Positions 50,660 through 58,780 of a stretch of 64,000 bases of DNA are shown here, one piece after another. Both the position numbers and the translations under genes were made by a program. Each line of letters opens with the position of its first letter. Position 1 is the stretch's first letter. This stretch comes from a virus: IMG/VR virus record IMGVR_UViG_3300032431_000008, positions 1-64,000 of that record. One strand, written 5' to 3'. A model generated the notes under the pieces. The model saw only the letters and a list, made by a program, of their open reading frames with translations. It made no database searches and had not been told where the DNA came from.

Positions 50660-50893
50660 TCAAAGGGTTGTGGGCGTTGCGAGGGCGGCGGCGATCTCGT
50701 CGGGAGTCCATTGAGATTTGACCGTATTCCAGCAAGTGAGGGCAAAGTTTTCGTTAAGGTTGGCAAGGGCCGCAGCGTGGCGGGCTTTCTCTTGGGCAAT
50801 CTTCTGGAGAGTGATCTTCGCCTCGCTCATCAGGTTGTATGATACGTGGGGAAGGTGCCTGACTGCGCGGGCGTTTTCTTCGGTGGTGGTCAT
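50660..50893 (-). CDS. hypothetical small protein
   Basis: 77 residues from ATG 50893: MTTTEENARAVRHLPHVS, helix (AKITLQKIAQEKARHAAALA) and an end WTPDEIAAALATPTTL. No family. Confidence 0.5.
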   Translation of the reverse strand: MTTTEENARAVRHLPHVSYNLMSEAKITLQKIAQEKARHAAALANLNENFALTCWNTVKSQWTPDEIAAALATPTTL

Positions 50894-50919
50894 GGGTGGG
50901 AGTGTTCTACGTGGAACAA

Positions 50920-51090
50920 TTAAAGGGCGGCGAAGGCGCGGGCAAACGTGGCGCGCGCGGCGTGGCATTCGGCATTATACGCGGCACTGGCTGCGGCGTA
51001 GGCTACGGGATCAACGGCAACGGCAAGGGCTCTATCCAGATTGGTTTCGGCTGTGGCAAGGCAGGCGAGCAGGGCGGGATAGGTTTTCAT
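50920..51090 (-). CDS. Ala-rich helical small protein (56 aa)
   Basis: ATG 51090 to TAA 50920: MKTYPALLACLATAETNL and ending RATFARAFAAL. Entirely helical with A/Y spacing, first gene of the leftward 42.5-51.1 kb block behind the non-coding region. Confidence 0.5.
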   Translation of the reverse strand: MKTYPALLACLATAETNLDRALAVAVDPVAYAAASAAYNAECHAARATFARAFAAL

Positions 51091-51729
51091 GGTCGGTTTA
51101 GGTGGTGGTTATCTGTCGAGGCTTTCAACGTGTAATAACAGAGAGTATCAGTCAATACCTGAATTAAAAAAGATTTTAGATATTGTAGAAAACTTTATGC
51201 CGCAAACTGTTAAACTAGGATTTAATTTGGTAGTTATTATTTGGATACAAATTGAGGGCAAGGGCGGGCAAGGGGTGGGAATATGGGGAAAACCTGGGGA
51301 AAGGGCGGGAAAGCGTGGGGCGTGCTGGTGGCCCTAGGTGGTGGGCAAGGGCTGGCGGGGCGTGCTGCGTGTCGTCCAGGGCGTGCGGGAACGGTCAAAC
51401 AGTGGGCGAAAAGCGCGGGGAAGGGGCGGGGACGCGGTTAAACAGGGCGAGCAAGGGCGGGAAGGGGCGGGAATGTGGGGCGATGATCGGGCCGATTCGC
51501 GGAACACTAAGAACGCAATGGTCAGCTAGTGTCCTAAGCAGGGAGTAAGGGAACAACATAAGGGGGGAAGGTAAGCAAGGGGACCGGCTGAGAGGGCCGG
51601 GGGTCGGTCAATTGGGAGCAATTGGAAGGGCGTGGGCGAGGCTGGGCGAGGACGAGCAAGGGGACCGGCAGGCAAGGACGGGCAAGGAAGGCGGGGAGGA
51701 AACGAGGAATTTCAGGGGGACTTTTAGCA

Positions 51730-51799
51730 TTTTTACATGCCTTGCCTAACAGTCTTAGTCGTGCCTAAGAAGATTAGCCTTGCCTAATATATGTAAAAA
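51730..51799. repeat. A/T-rich centre with inverted repeat and TGCCTAA copies
   Basis: TTTTTACAT at 51730-51738 and ATGTAAAAA at 51791-51799 are perfect inverted repeats. Between them TGCCTAA occurs at 51743, 51762 and 51781 (19-bp spacing). The even spacing suggests protein binding sites about two helical turns apart. Confidence 0.65.
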
Positions 51800-52027
51800 G
51801 CGGGTGAGATTGACCTGTTTCGGCCCTTGTCCTGCCCTTGCTAAGTGTGTGGGGGCGAGGCGAAAGCGTGACGCACAATCGTTATTATGTCTAATCGCCC
51901 TGTAATTCCACGGGGGGCAGGGAAGTGGCGCGCCAGGCCCGGACCCACCACCCCTGCCACCACGACCGGCGTTTGCAGGCCGTCTTATTAAACAGCCCCT
52001 TCACCCAGTAATAGCTCCCACAAACCG

Positions 52028-52095
52028 CCCGCCAATTGCCCGCCCTTGCCAGCCTTTACGCTCCTTCCTGCCAGCCTTTACCCGCCAATTGCCCG
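52028..52095. repeat. paired direct repeats in C-rich half
   Basis: CCCGCCAATTGCCCG at 52028-52042 and 52081-52095, TGCCAGCCTTTAC at 52047-52059 and 52069-52081. A nested duplicated block of the candidate origin. Confidence 0.65.
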
Positions 52096-52322
52096 TCCGT
52101 GCGCCTTTATTCTTGGCCATAGCCGTCCTATTGGAGCAACCGGGGGGTAGGCTAAACAGGGGGGGGGTAGGTAAAAAATGGGGTAGTATTGGTAAAAATT
52201 AGGGTAAATATTCGACTTACGTAATTTAGCAAGTGTCTGGCGATACTGGCTATGCTGGGTAAAAGTGAGGTGGTGCCACGGGCCGGGAGGAGAGTGTGAA
52301 TTGCGTAAGTGGTTTGGGCATG

Positions 52323-52354
52323 AAAAAGCCCTTGGCCGGGAGGGGCCGAGGGCT
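52323..52354 (-). terminator. rho-independent terminator, end of leftward block
   Basis: AGCCCTTGGCC / GGCCGAGGGCT (11 bp, one G-T) with TTTTT on the minus strand after it. It terminates the leftward operon that ends with the 52382 gene. Confidence 0.88.
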
Positions 52355-52381
52355 GGGGTAAGTGGGGGGGGGGTATGGCGG

Positions 52382-52639
52382 TTACTTGTCAGGCTGAACG
52401 GCCAGAGCGGCGCGGGCGATCTTGCCCATTTTATTAGCGTCTTCGTAAGGGTCGCAGGCGTTTACGTTAATTTCTCGAATCTGCATGAGAGCCTTTCGCA
52501 TTTTAGCGTTTTCTCGTTCCAGCTTGCGGCGTTCCTCTTCAGTGGATAAGAGCAGGGCTGTTATCTCATCGGGAGATGCCCGAGCTATTATCTGATCGCG
52601 GGAAGCCTGGGTTATTTCCATTAGTCTAGGTATGTTCAC
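52382..52639 (-). CDS. small coiled-coil protein
   Basis: 85 residues, last gene of the leftward block before the non-coding region. Coiled-coil at about 25-50 (LLLSTEEERRKLERENAKM). Overlaps the upstream gene by ATGA. Family unknown. Confidence 0.6.
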   Translation of the reverse strand: MNIPRLMEITQASRDQIIARASPDEITALLLSTEEERRKLERENAKMRKALMQIREINVNACDPYEDANKMGKIARAALAVQPDK

Positions 52640-53088
52640 TTCCCGCCTCCTTTGGCCAGCGCCGCGATAACTGCTTTAAACAGCTTCACGTCGCGGCGGT
52701 ATCTTGCGGCGATGGATTTTTCCCTGTCCGCGATGAGGAGCCGCTGTGCTTTGGTGCGCTTGGACCCGGCCTCGCGCCACAAAGCGTCTGTGCCTTCGCG
52801 CCAGCATTTGTTCGCTTGCTCGCGTGAGCGCAAAGTCTGTTGAGCCTCCGCGAGTTTTTTCTTTAGAAAGTCTAGGGCGTCAGGGGAGACCGGGACTTTG
52901 GCAGTGGCGGCACTTGCCACAACATGCCTGCGATAGTTTGCGACGAGCTGGGCGTCGTTCTGTGCCCACTTTGGCCATGCTTCGTATGGGGCGGGAAGCC
53001 CCCTGCGCACACGCGGGTTGAGCTGTCGCACAAGTTCGATGTCTGCCGGTGTGATTTCTTCGGGTAGGTTCATTTCGTATGGTTTCAT
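52636..53088 (-). CDS. hypothetical basic helical protein
   Basis: 150 residues. N-terminal LPEEITPADIELVRQL, then helices with many Lys/Arg (KTKAQRLLIADREKSIA-like region, RRDVKLFKAVIAALAK). No recognised domain. Confidence 0.6.
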   Translation of the reverse strand: MKPYEMNLPEEITPADIELVRQLNPRVRRGLPAPYEAWPKWAQNDAQLVANYRRHVVASAATAKVPVSPDALDFLKKKLAEAQQTLRSREQANKCWREGTDALWREAGSKRTKAQRLLIADREKSIAARYRRDVKLFKAVIAALAKGGGK

Positions 53089-53106
53089 GGGAAGGTGTGT
53101 GCGTGT

Positions 53107-53274
53107 TTAACCAGTCTTACCCCGTGCTTGGCTATCCTCGTAGCATTTCTTGGCGACGGCTTCAGCGGATTTGCGACCGGCGTAGAAGCCCATGGAGAAG
53201 CTGGTGGAGAAAAAGCCGATTAGGTATGAGAAGGGGAGTATCAGGAATATGGAGATGATTTTAAGTGGGTTCAT
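53107..53274 (-). CDS. small membrane protein (55 aa)
   Basis: 55 residues from ATG 53274 (MNPLKIISIFLILPFSYLIG). One long hydrophobic segment, then a charged tail (GRKSAEAVAKKCYEDSQ). Overlaps the upstream gene by ATGA. Confidence 0.6.
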   Translation of the reverse strand: MNPLKIISIFLILPFSYLIGFFSTSFSMGFYAGRKSAEAVAKKCYEDSQARGKTG

Positions 53275-53492
53275 GGTAGAGTTGGGTAGCCTGCGAGGAT
53301 TTGCTGGATTCTTAATTCGTTGGCGAGGTGAATTGACGCGTCCCATTGGCGACCATTGAGGCCGTCGTGTTGGCGTTTCATGAGGAGGAGGAACAAGAGT
53401 TTTGTGAAGTCTTGGTTATTTTCGAGGATGGTATCGGCAAGTGTGGCGACTTGGACGAGGGTTTCTTGTTTTTCTTGTTCGTATGTTTTCAT
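53271..53492 (-). CDS. hypothetical small protein
   Basis: 73 residues from ATG 53492 (MKTYEQEKQETLVQVATLA), helical, coupled to both neighbours by 4-bp overlaps. No family. Confidence 0.55.
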   Translation of the reverse strand: MKTYEQEKQETLVQVATLADTILENNQDFTKLLFLLLMKRQHDGLNGRQWDASIHLANELRIQQILAGYPTLP

Positions 53493-53794
53493 GGGGAGGG
53501 AGTGGCAGGCACAATAGCCGCGATGAAGTCGATAAGCTGCTTGGCGAGTTTTTCTCCTGAGTCGGGGCTTTGGAAGTCCAGGTAGATGTGTTCGGAGAAT
53601 TTTGCCGGGGTGTGTTCGTCCCATCCGTGGGTATGTGCGGCAACGCTGAGCATGTGGCAGTGAGGGGAGAAGCTTACGAATATGTCGGCGATGTGTGAAG
53701 GGGTGGAGGTGGCGAGGGCGAGGATTTCTTGGATGGAGCGGATTTGGTCTGAGTGGTATCCGCGAGTGGGGGGAGTGGGAGGTGTGTTGTTCAT
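53489..53794 (-). CDS. hypothetical protein
   Basis: 101 residues (MNNTPPTPPTRGYHSDQI), His-rich middle (SFSPHCHMLSVAAHTHGWDEH). Could bind metal. Overlaps neighbours by ATGA. Confidence 0.55.
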   Translation of the reverse strand: MNNTPPTPPTRGYHSDQIRSIQEILALATSTPSHIADIFVSFSPHCHMLSVAAHTHGWDEHTPAKFSEHIYLDFQSPDSGEKLAKQLIDFIAAIVPATPSP

Positions 53795-54306
53795 GGGAGA
53801 GTGGGCGTGGTTAAACAGGATTTGAGCAGGTCAGAAATCTTAGGGCTGGCGGGTGGCATAGGGGGAATGGGGACGACCATGCCTTCGCCTTCAAAGTTGA
53901 TTGCGTCGATTTCCCAGTGTCCGGTTTGCCACTCAGTTGAGCCTTCTTCCGACCAAATGCCGATAAACTCACAGCGGTATTGTGAACCGCTGCTAGATGC
54001 GCGCGCACGTGATTGTTCAACTATTTTGCAGATAGCAGGCGCGGCCCTTCTTAGGTCTTCATAATCCGTTGCTGACATGTGCTCCTCAATCCAATGGTCG
54101 GAATGCGGTGCGATTTCTTGCAGCGAATAGATAACGAGAACGTCGGATGTGAGCAGGCAGGTTGCCGGATCGGTTTCCCATTCTTCGTCTTCCTGATAGC
54201 TGCATTTATTGAGGGATGGGATGTAAACTAAAATGGAGTCCGGCGTTTCGCTTGGCGGCGGAGAGCCTGCGAAGTAGAGGGCAGTGTGAATGATAGTGGA
54301 GTTCAT
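53791..54306 (-). CDS. hypothetical protein
   Basis: 171 residues from ATG 54306 (MNSTIIHTALYFAGSPPP). Mixed alpha/beta with a W-rich acidic end (WSEEGSTEWQTGHWEIDA). No family recognised. Confidence 0.6.
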   Translation of the reverse strand: MNSTIIHTALYFAGSPPPSETPDSILVYIPSLNKCSYQEDEEWETDPATCLLTSDVLVIYSLQEIAPHSDHWIEEHMSATDYEDLRRAAPAICKIVEQSRARASSSGSQYRCEFIGIWSEEGSTEWQTGHWEIDAINFEGEGMVVPIPPMPPASPKISDLLKSCLTTPTLP

Positions 54307-54545
54307 GGATAGTGGTTTCCAACGGTTTCCAGCAAGTCCGGGCAAGGCTGGTCCGGCGCGTGGTAGTGGGTCATGTAGGAGATGTGGGAAGGCTCGTCGG
54401 GCTGGAAGGCGTGGATGAATCGCAGGCAAGTTTCGCGGTGTGGGCAGTCGAGGGACCAAAGTGTGCCGTCCATGCCGTTGGGCATGCGGGTAAGTTTCGG
54501 GAGTAGTCCGTCGCAGCGGGCAACGTCGTAAGGGAGGGCGGGCAT
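54303..54545 (-). CDS. hypothetical Cys-containing protein
   Basis: 80 residues (MPALPYDVARCDGLL), with DCPHRETCLRF and HYHAPDQPCPD, a possible zinc site. Overlaps the next gene by ATGA. Confidence 0.6.
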   Translation of the reverse strand: MPALPYDVARCDGLLPKLTRMPNGMDGTLWSLDCPHRETCLRFIHAFQPDEPSHISYMTHYHAPDQPCPDLLETVGNHYP

Positions 54546-54557
54546 GGGGAGGGATAA

Positions 54558-54827
54558 TTAGGACTTAGGTAAATGAAACTGAAAAACATGGGCTCCTCTT
54601 TGGTGGCTATAATGGTATTCCCATGAGTTTGCGCGAAGGTGCAGGCGGGCATGATGGAGCGCATTGACAAGACCGGAGCGTTCGGGTCTGCATCCCACCA
54701 TTCGTGCCAGCATGGCGGCGCATGAAGACTCGGCATCTATTGGTAGGCGGGCTTCGCCCATGTCACGGATGATCTGCTTGTCCGTGATTGTGTATAGGGT
54801 GGACGGGGATTCTTTGGGGCTTTTCAT
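54558..54827 (-). CDS. hypothetical protein
   Basis: 89 residues from ATG 54827 (MKSPKESPSTLYTITD). HH pairs (ALHHARLHLRANSWEYHYSHQ) near the end. No recognised family. Confidence 0.55.
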   Translation of the reverse strand: MKSPKESPSTLYTITDKQIIRDMGEARLPIDAESSCAAMLARMVGCRPERSGLVNALHHARLHLRANSWEYHYSHQRGAHVFQFHLPKS

Positions 54828-54846
54828 GAATTTCGCTATTATGGGC

Positions 54847-55104
54847 TTAATCGAGGGAAGCGCCAAAGGCCAGGACTGAGGCTGAGCGGGATTTGGCGTC
54901 CTCGGTGATGGCAAGTTGGAGTAGTTCGTAAGTGTGGGTGCGGGTTTTACGGGCTTGAAATTCTTTATTGTTGGCGATGTAGTGGGCGTTTGATGCTTCG
55001 GCAAGGGCGGCACCGGCGTTTAACATGTCCGCGCAAGCGGCGTCGTATGTGTTTTGTGCGGCGGCGACAACTTGGCCGGTGGTGAGAGGAGTTGGGGGAT
55101 TCAT
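54847..55104 (-). CDS. Ala-rich helical small protein
   Basis: 85 residues (MNPPTPLTTGQVVAAAQNTY), helices with A/Y spacing (ACADMLNAGAALAEASNAHY). Member of the Ala-rich set. ATGA overlap with the upstream gene. Confidence 0.6.
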   Translation of the reverse strand: MNPPTPLTTGQVVAAAQNTYDAACADMLNAGAALAEASNAHYIANNKEFQARKTRTHTYELLQLAITEDAKSRSASVLAFGASLD

Positions 55105-55706
55105 TGGGTGGGATTCATGGGGTGGGCGTGGAGTTTTTCTATGTTGAGTTTTTCAAGGGCGGCTCGTGCGGTAACTTCGCAGAAGGTAAGGACTGTAAGG
55201 GACTGATTGTAGTCGTATGAGGCTTGGTTAAACGCGGCGCGGTCAATGAATCGGTTGGCGTAAGCGTCGGAGACCTTGATTTTACGTTCTGCGCATTTCC
55301 TTTTAGCTTCAGTGAGGTCGGCTAGTGCAACATTGTGGGCGGCAACATTGATTGCTTTGGCCTCGGCTTCCTTTACGGCTACACCGGATTCATTGTAGGC
55401 TTGCATGGCGGCATCTAAAGCTTCGTCGGTTTTGCCGGGGTTGCATAAAGTTTCTGCAAAGACCTCGCCAAGTTCTTCGCGTTTGCGGTTAAGCTCGTCC
55501 AGCGATACCGGGCCTTCGCCGTCCATGAAGACCGTGGACGCGGGGCCGGAAACACGGGTAGTGGCTACGGCTTTAAGGATCTCAAATGTCTCGCCCGTGT
55601 GCTGGTTGGCAAGGCGTTCAGTCTCGGCTTGAGCAAGGGCGAGCGTTGCGTGGCGAACGGTGGGGGGATGGCTATTTTTGCGGAGGACGTAGTAGTAAGG
55701 TTTCAT
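55101..55706 (-). CDS. hypothetical helical protein
   Basis: 201 residues. Beta start (MKPYYYVLRKNSHPPTVR), then mostly helical (LDAAMQAYNESGVAVKEAEA, LADLTEAKRKCAERKIKV). Overlaps RNA ligase upstream by ATGA. Confidence 0.6.
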   Translation of the reverse strand: MKPYYYVLRKNSHPPTVRHATLALAQAETERLANQHTGETFEILKAVATTRVSGPASTVFMDGEGPVSLDELNRKREELGEVFAETLCNPGKTDEALDAAMQAYNESGVAVKEAEAKAINVAAHNVALADLTEAKRKCAERKIKVSDAYANRFIDRAAFNQASYDYNQSLTVLTFCEVTARAALEKLNIEKLHAHPMNPTQ

Positions 55707-56311
55707 AGGCGAATAGATTTGGGTGAACCGTCATTTTCGAGGGTTTTCTTAAAGCCTAGATTGCCCGCAATGTGCCAGCAAACTATGCCCTCGGGTAACT
55801 TAAACCCTGGCGCGGCCTTGCTGCCGCCCGTTCTCAATGCCCATAATGCGGCATCGCAAGCGTCGGTGGTGAACGGTCCTTGGTAAAGGATGGGCACGAC
55901 GCCAACGCAGGGAGGTAGCACGTCTTGCCACTTATTAACCCGTGGATCAGCCGTGGGCATTGCGCGGGGCGTTTCGCCGTGCAGGCACCAGCGGTCGGCA
56001 TTGAACAGGCTTAGTCGCTTTTCGCCTTTTGGCAGGTTATAGCCGCGCTGGATGCCAGACCCCCACCATTCGCCGAAGTGACGGCCTGTGCCAAGGGTAA
56101 GCAATTCTTCGCGGTGTTGGGAGCACCACGTAGCAAAGCCGTGGTTGTCGTCGCCGGGGGTGATCCAGCGGTTGCGCGAGCCGGTCATTATTTGGCCGTC
56201 CTCGGTGATGAGGATTTGGGCGTTCGTGCCGTCGATTTTCTCACTGATAATGCAGTCGCGGGAGAGGCGAGCTAGTTTAGGGAATCCGGTAAATTCGGTG
56301 TTGGTGTTCAT
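55703..56311 (-). CDS. RNA ligase-like protein (Rnl2-like family)
   Basis: 202 residues. It carries the nucleotidyl-transferase lysine motif KIDGTN (25-30), FGEWWG (79-84, motif III-like), PEGIVCW near 173-179 (motif IV) and FKK near 190 (motif V). These fit ATP-dependent RNA/polynucleotide ligases that adenylate on the motif-I lysine. The chain is short, so probably a core catalytic unit without a C-terminal domain. It may repair cleaved host tRNA or RNA. Close to the nucleotidyltransferase-like gene. Confidence 0.82.
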   Translation of the reverse strand: MNTNTEFTGFPKLARLSRDCIISEKIDGTNAQILITEDGQIMTGSRNRWITPGDDNHGFATWCSQHREELLTLGTGRHFGEWWGSGIQRGYNLPKGEKRLSLFNADRWCLHGETPRAMPTADPRVNKWQDVLPPCVGVVPILYQGPFTTDACDAALWALRTGGSKAAPGFKLPEGIVCWHIAGNLGFKKTLENDGSPKSIRL

Positions 56312-56319
56312 GGCTAGGT

Positions 56320-56805
56320 TTATTTGGTATCGTTAAAGCGTGCATCCATTGCTGCGTGAGCAACGGCAAAGTAGCTGTTACACAATAGTTTAATGTTTTC
56401 TCGTTTTACCGTTCTCTCGTTAGAAGACTTCCAAAGATATTTTACAAACACTTCTACTGGAATGTTCTCAAAAACTGTTTTGTAAAACTCAGCATCCTTG
56501 CGGAAGATAACTTGAACATTGTGAAGGTAAAGGACGTATAGTGCTTCTGTGTCGAGGGGGTATAACTCGGAGTCTTTTAGCTGTTCCTCAAAACCATTTA
56601 GCAAAAGAAGTTCCTTAAGTGCTGGGTTGGCCGTGGCGTAATAGTCATAGTCGGTTTCTTCATTGATCGTAATTTTCGGAGTGGCTAAGCCCCACATATT
56701 AGCCGTAGCAGCTATTGCTGCCATTTTACGGGAGCCGCCGAGATAGAGAGTGAAGCAAGCAGCAGCATTTTCTATTACCTTTAGCGCTGGGAGTTGGGTG
56801 TTCAT
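56320..56805 (-). CDS. nucleotidyltransferase-like protein
   Basis: 161 residues. TLYLGGSRKM (19-28) and TDYDYYA (about 51-57) form the G-G-S...D-x-D pattern of polymerase-beta-type nucleotidyltransferases in minimal phage forms. No second acidic cluster is certain. It lies directly upstream of the RNA ligase, so a joint RNA-repair role is possible. Confidence 0.65.
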   Translation of the reverse strand: MNTQLPALKVIENAAACFTLYLGGSRKMAAIAATANMWGLATPKITINEETDYDYYATANPALKELLLLNGFEEQLKDSELYPLDTEALYVLYLHNVQVIFRKDAEFYKTVFENIPVEVFVKYLWKSSNERTVKRENIKLLCNSYFAVAHAAMDARFNDTK

Positions 56806-56824
56806 TATTTTGGTAAGTTATCGG

Positions 56825-57241
56825 TTAAACGCCGGTAGAGCCAAAGCCATTGGCGGCGCGGGTGGTTTGGTCTAGGGAGGAGGCTGGAGTGAGTTGTGGG
56901 TAGCAGACATTGGCAAAGACGAGCTGGGCAATGCGCGACCCCTTTTTTACCATGAAGTGCATATCCGTGGTGTTGTGCAGGATCGCGCTTACCTCGCCGC
57001 GATAGTCGCTGTCGATGGTGCCGAGAATGGCGACGATGCCGGACTTTGCGGCTAGGCCGGAGCGCGGGCGAACCTGGGCTTCAAGGCCGTAAGGGATTTC
57101 AAGGGCGATGCCGGTGGGGATAACGGCAATGGCGCAGGCTTCGATGATGTGGTCACGACAGGCGTAGAGGTCGTAGCCGGAAGCGCCGGGAGTTCCCTGT
57201 GAGGGAATCATGGCGTCGGGGTGGAGAAATTTGATATTCAT
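56825..57241 (-). CDS. dut: dUTPase
   Basis: 138 residues from ATG 57241. All five motifs are visible: GASGYDL (19-25), PRSGLA (59-64), GTIDSDYRGE (74-83), GSRIAQLV (101-108) and RAANGFGSTG (128-137). The trimeric enzyme hydrolyses dUTP to dUMP, keeping uracil out of DNA and feeding dTMP synthesis. Length is normal. A 166-bp region with a CTTACTT motif lies upstream. Confidence 0.95.
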   Translation of the reverse strand: MNIKFLHPDAMIPSQGTPGASGYDLYACRDHIIEACAIAVIPTGIALEIPYGLEAQVRPRSGLAAKSGIVAILGTIDSDYRGEVSAILHNTTDMHFMVKKGSRIAQLVFANVCYPQLTPASSLDQTTRAANGFGSTGV

Positions 57242-57406
57242 AGTTGGGTGAATTGAAGGGTGGTTCTGGTCCTTCGCAATCACGTCCTGTTTACATATCC
57301 CCTATGATTGCCATGGGGGAAGTGTAGCGATTCTAGTTAGGGGATAATGATTGATGGGTTTTCTGTGGTTCATGGACTAGATGTGAACGGGTGGGTCTAT
57401 TTGAGC

Positions 57407-57420
57407 CAAGGAAGTAAGTG
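57407..57420 (-). promoter_or_regulatory. CTTACTT-type motif before dut
   Basis: Minus strand reads CACTTACTTCCTTG, 166 bp before the dut start. The intervening leader is open to regulation. Confidence 0.5.
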
Positions 57421-57436
57421 AAATAATTGGAGTAGT

Positions 57437-57799
57437 TCACTTCACGCTTATGGCGTCACCGCCAGAGGTGTGAACGATTTTTGAGCCCAAAGGAGCCCCG
57501 CCTGTGCGGGCTTTTACGTCTGGATTGAGGGCGCGGTAGTCTTTCCATGCGCGTTCAATGATGTGAGTGGTAACGGAAAGGTGTTCGGCAATTTCTATGG
57601 TCCTCACCCCGGACAGCTTAAGTTTGACAATGGCGGCGTCGAGGGCGGAAGCGGGGGTGGTTGATTTACCGGCCTCTCTGTGTCGTATGTCGGGGATGCG
57701 GGAAGTGGTGCGTAATGTGTCGCGGTGATTGGTTTTAATGGCCGGGGAAAGGCCGGAAATCTTGGGCTTTGAGAATAGGTTATCGTCGGTGTTTTTCAT
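57437..57799 (-). CDS. HTH DNA-binding protein
   Basis: 120 residues. Helix-turn-helix at about 65-95 (IVKLKLSGVRTIEIAEHLSV, THIIERAWKDYRAL), terminase-small-subunit or MarR-like. Overlaps the upstream small gene by ATGA. Candidate regulator of the following dut unit. Confidence 0.7.
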   Translation of the reverse strand: MKNTDDNLFSKPKISGLSPAIKTNHRDTLRTTSRIPDIRHREAGKSTTPASALDAAIVKLKLSGVRTIEIAEHLSVTTHIIERAWKDYRALNPDVKARTGGAPLGSKIVHTSGGDAISVK

Positions 57800-57963
57800 G
57801 GTAAAAATTCGTCAATGGCGTAGGAGAAAGCCAGTTCGTAAGTGGTGAATGTTCCTATGATGCCAAAGGCTTCGCCGGTTAAGAGAAAGCAGGACGGCCC
57901 ATGCTGGTGAATGGACAAGCCTTCGGGGGATGACCAAAGGCAGATCGGGTATTTGAGGGCCAT
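57796..57963 (-). CDS. hypothetical small protein (55 aa)
   Basis: ATG 57963 to TGA 57796 (MALKYPICLWSSPEGLSIH). Stop overlaps the HTH gene start as ATGA. Composition looks natural (FGIIGTFTTYELAFSYAID). No family recognised. Confidence 0.6.
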   Translation of the reverse strand: MALKYPICLWSSPEGLSIHQHGPSCFLLTGEAFGIIGTFTTYELAFSYAIDEFLP

Positions 57964-57968
57964 GGTTA

Positions 57969-58325
57969 TCATAGTCTTGGTATGGAGAGTTTAGGCGAGG
58001 ATTTTAGGTCTTGCTGTTCGGCGGTGTGTTTACGGGAGCTGCTTTTCATTGCGGCAAAGTAGTTGGAATGGGCGAGGGACAGGTGTTCAAGGGACTGCCA
58101 TGCGCGGAATATGAGCAGGCGTTGGGCGGGGGTGGTTGTTTTGTGGTTGTAGCTTTTATCGAGAACATCACGGAGGAGGCGCAAGCGGAGCGGTTTTTCG
58201 GGGGTGACTGGCGGGAGTTCCGGCAGGGGGGTAATGTGGGTGATATTTGCGAGTTGCTGAACGGCTTCGTGCTTTCTTTGGAATAACAGTTGAAGCAAGG
58301 GGTCAGTCGGCGGGCTGGTTGTCAT
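57969..58325 (-). CDS. hypothetical helical protein
   Basis: 118 residues (MTTSPPTDPLLQLLFQRK), helical and basic. Overlaps the upstream gene by ATGA. No family. Confidence 0.6.
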   Translation of the reverse strand: MTTSPPTDPLLQLLFQRKHEAVQQLANITHITPLPELPPVTPEKPLRLRLLRDVLDKSYNHKTTTPAQRLLIFRAWQSLEHLSLAHSNYFAAMKSSSRKHTAEQQDLKSSPKLSIPRL

Positions 58326-58780
58326 CCGGTAGGCTTGTTTTTATCTATCAGGCCAAGGCAGGGTTTTCCTTCTTCGGACAGAATTACGTGAAACTCGGGG
58401 GAGATATTGCAAGAAATCCCCTTTTTTTCATATTCCTTTGCCAGTTCCTCAATGCACGTAGTGGCACACTGCAATAGGTGTTCCATTTGGGCACTTGGAA
58501 TGGGGCCGTATTTGGTAAATGCAAAGAGCATGGCTTGCGTGATTATTGTTTGCGCCTCGGTATTAGTAAAGGGGGAGTCTTCCATAAGATTGCCCTCGTT
58601 TTTGCCAATAATGTTTGGGGTTTCTAGGCAATGTAAAAGGCATGCGTGGATTGCATCTGCGCGTTCTTGGCCGGTTTTGCCGTTAGTGGCAAAAAACAAA
58701 TCTCTTATTGTTTCACAGCATGTGTTAATGAATAATGAATAGGAGTTGAGGGACTTGGCCTCTGTTTGTTCTTGGTTCAT
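58322..58780 (-). CDS. hypothetical protein
   Basis: 152 residues (MNQEQTEAKSLNSYSLFI), helical with Cys (CCETIRDLFFATNGKTGQER). Overlaps the FkbM gene by ATGA. A/T-richer than neighbours. Confidence 0.6.
   Translation of the reverse strand: MNQEQTEAKSLNSYSLFINTCCETIRDLFFATNGKTGQERADAIHACLLHCLETPNIIGKNEGNLMEDSPFTNTEAQTIITQAMLFAFTKYGPIPSAQMEHLLQCATTCIEELAKEYEKKGISCNISPEFHVILSEEGKPCLGLIDKNKPTG

Larger units (their letters stand above)
51091..52381. other. 1.3-kb non-coding, GC-skewed, candidate replication origin
   Basis: No supportable gene. Bases 51250-51720 are strongly G-rich on the plus strand (repeats of GGGCAAGG, GCAAGGGGACCGGC at 51575 and 51656). Bases 51890-52135 are C-rich with direct repeats (CCCGCCAATTGCCCG at 52028 and 52081, TGCCAGCCTTTAC at 52047 and 52069). 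Between them lies an A/T-richer centre with an inverted repeat and three TGCCTAA copies. Bases 52141-52215 hold GGTA-type G/A-rich repeats. A skew switch plus A/T centre plus iterons is typical of an origin or a major control region. Confidence 0.6.

Noticed and set aside
50197-51548. Plus-strand G-rich frames reaching into the non-coding region
   Set aside because: Gly/Trp/Arg-rich translation from G-tract DNA without gene-like starts; better explained as skewed DNA.
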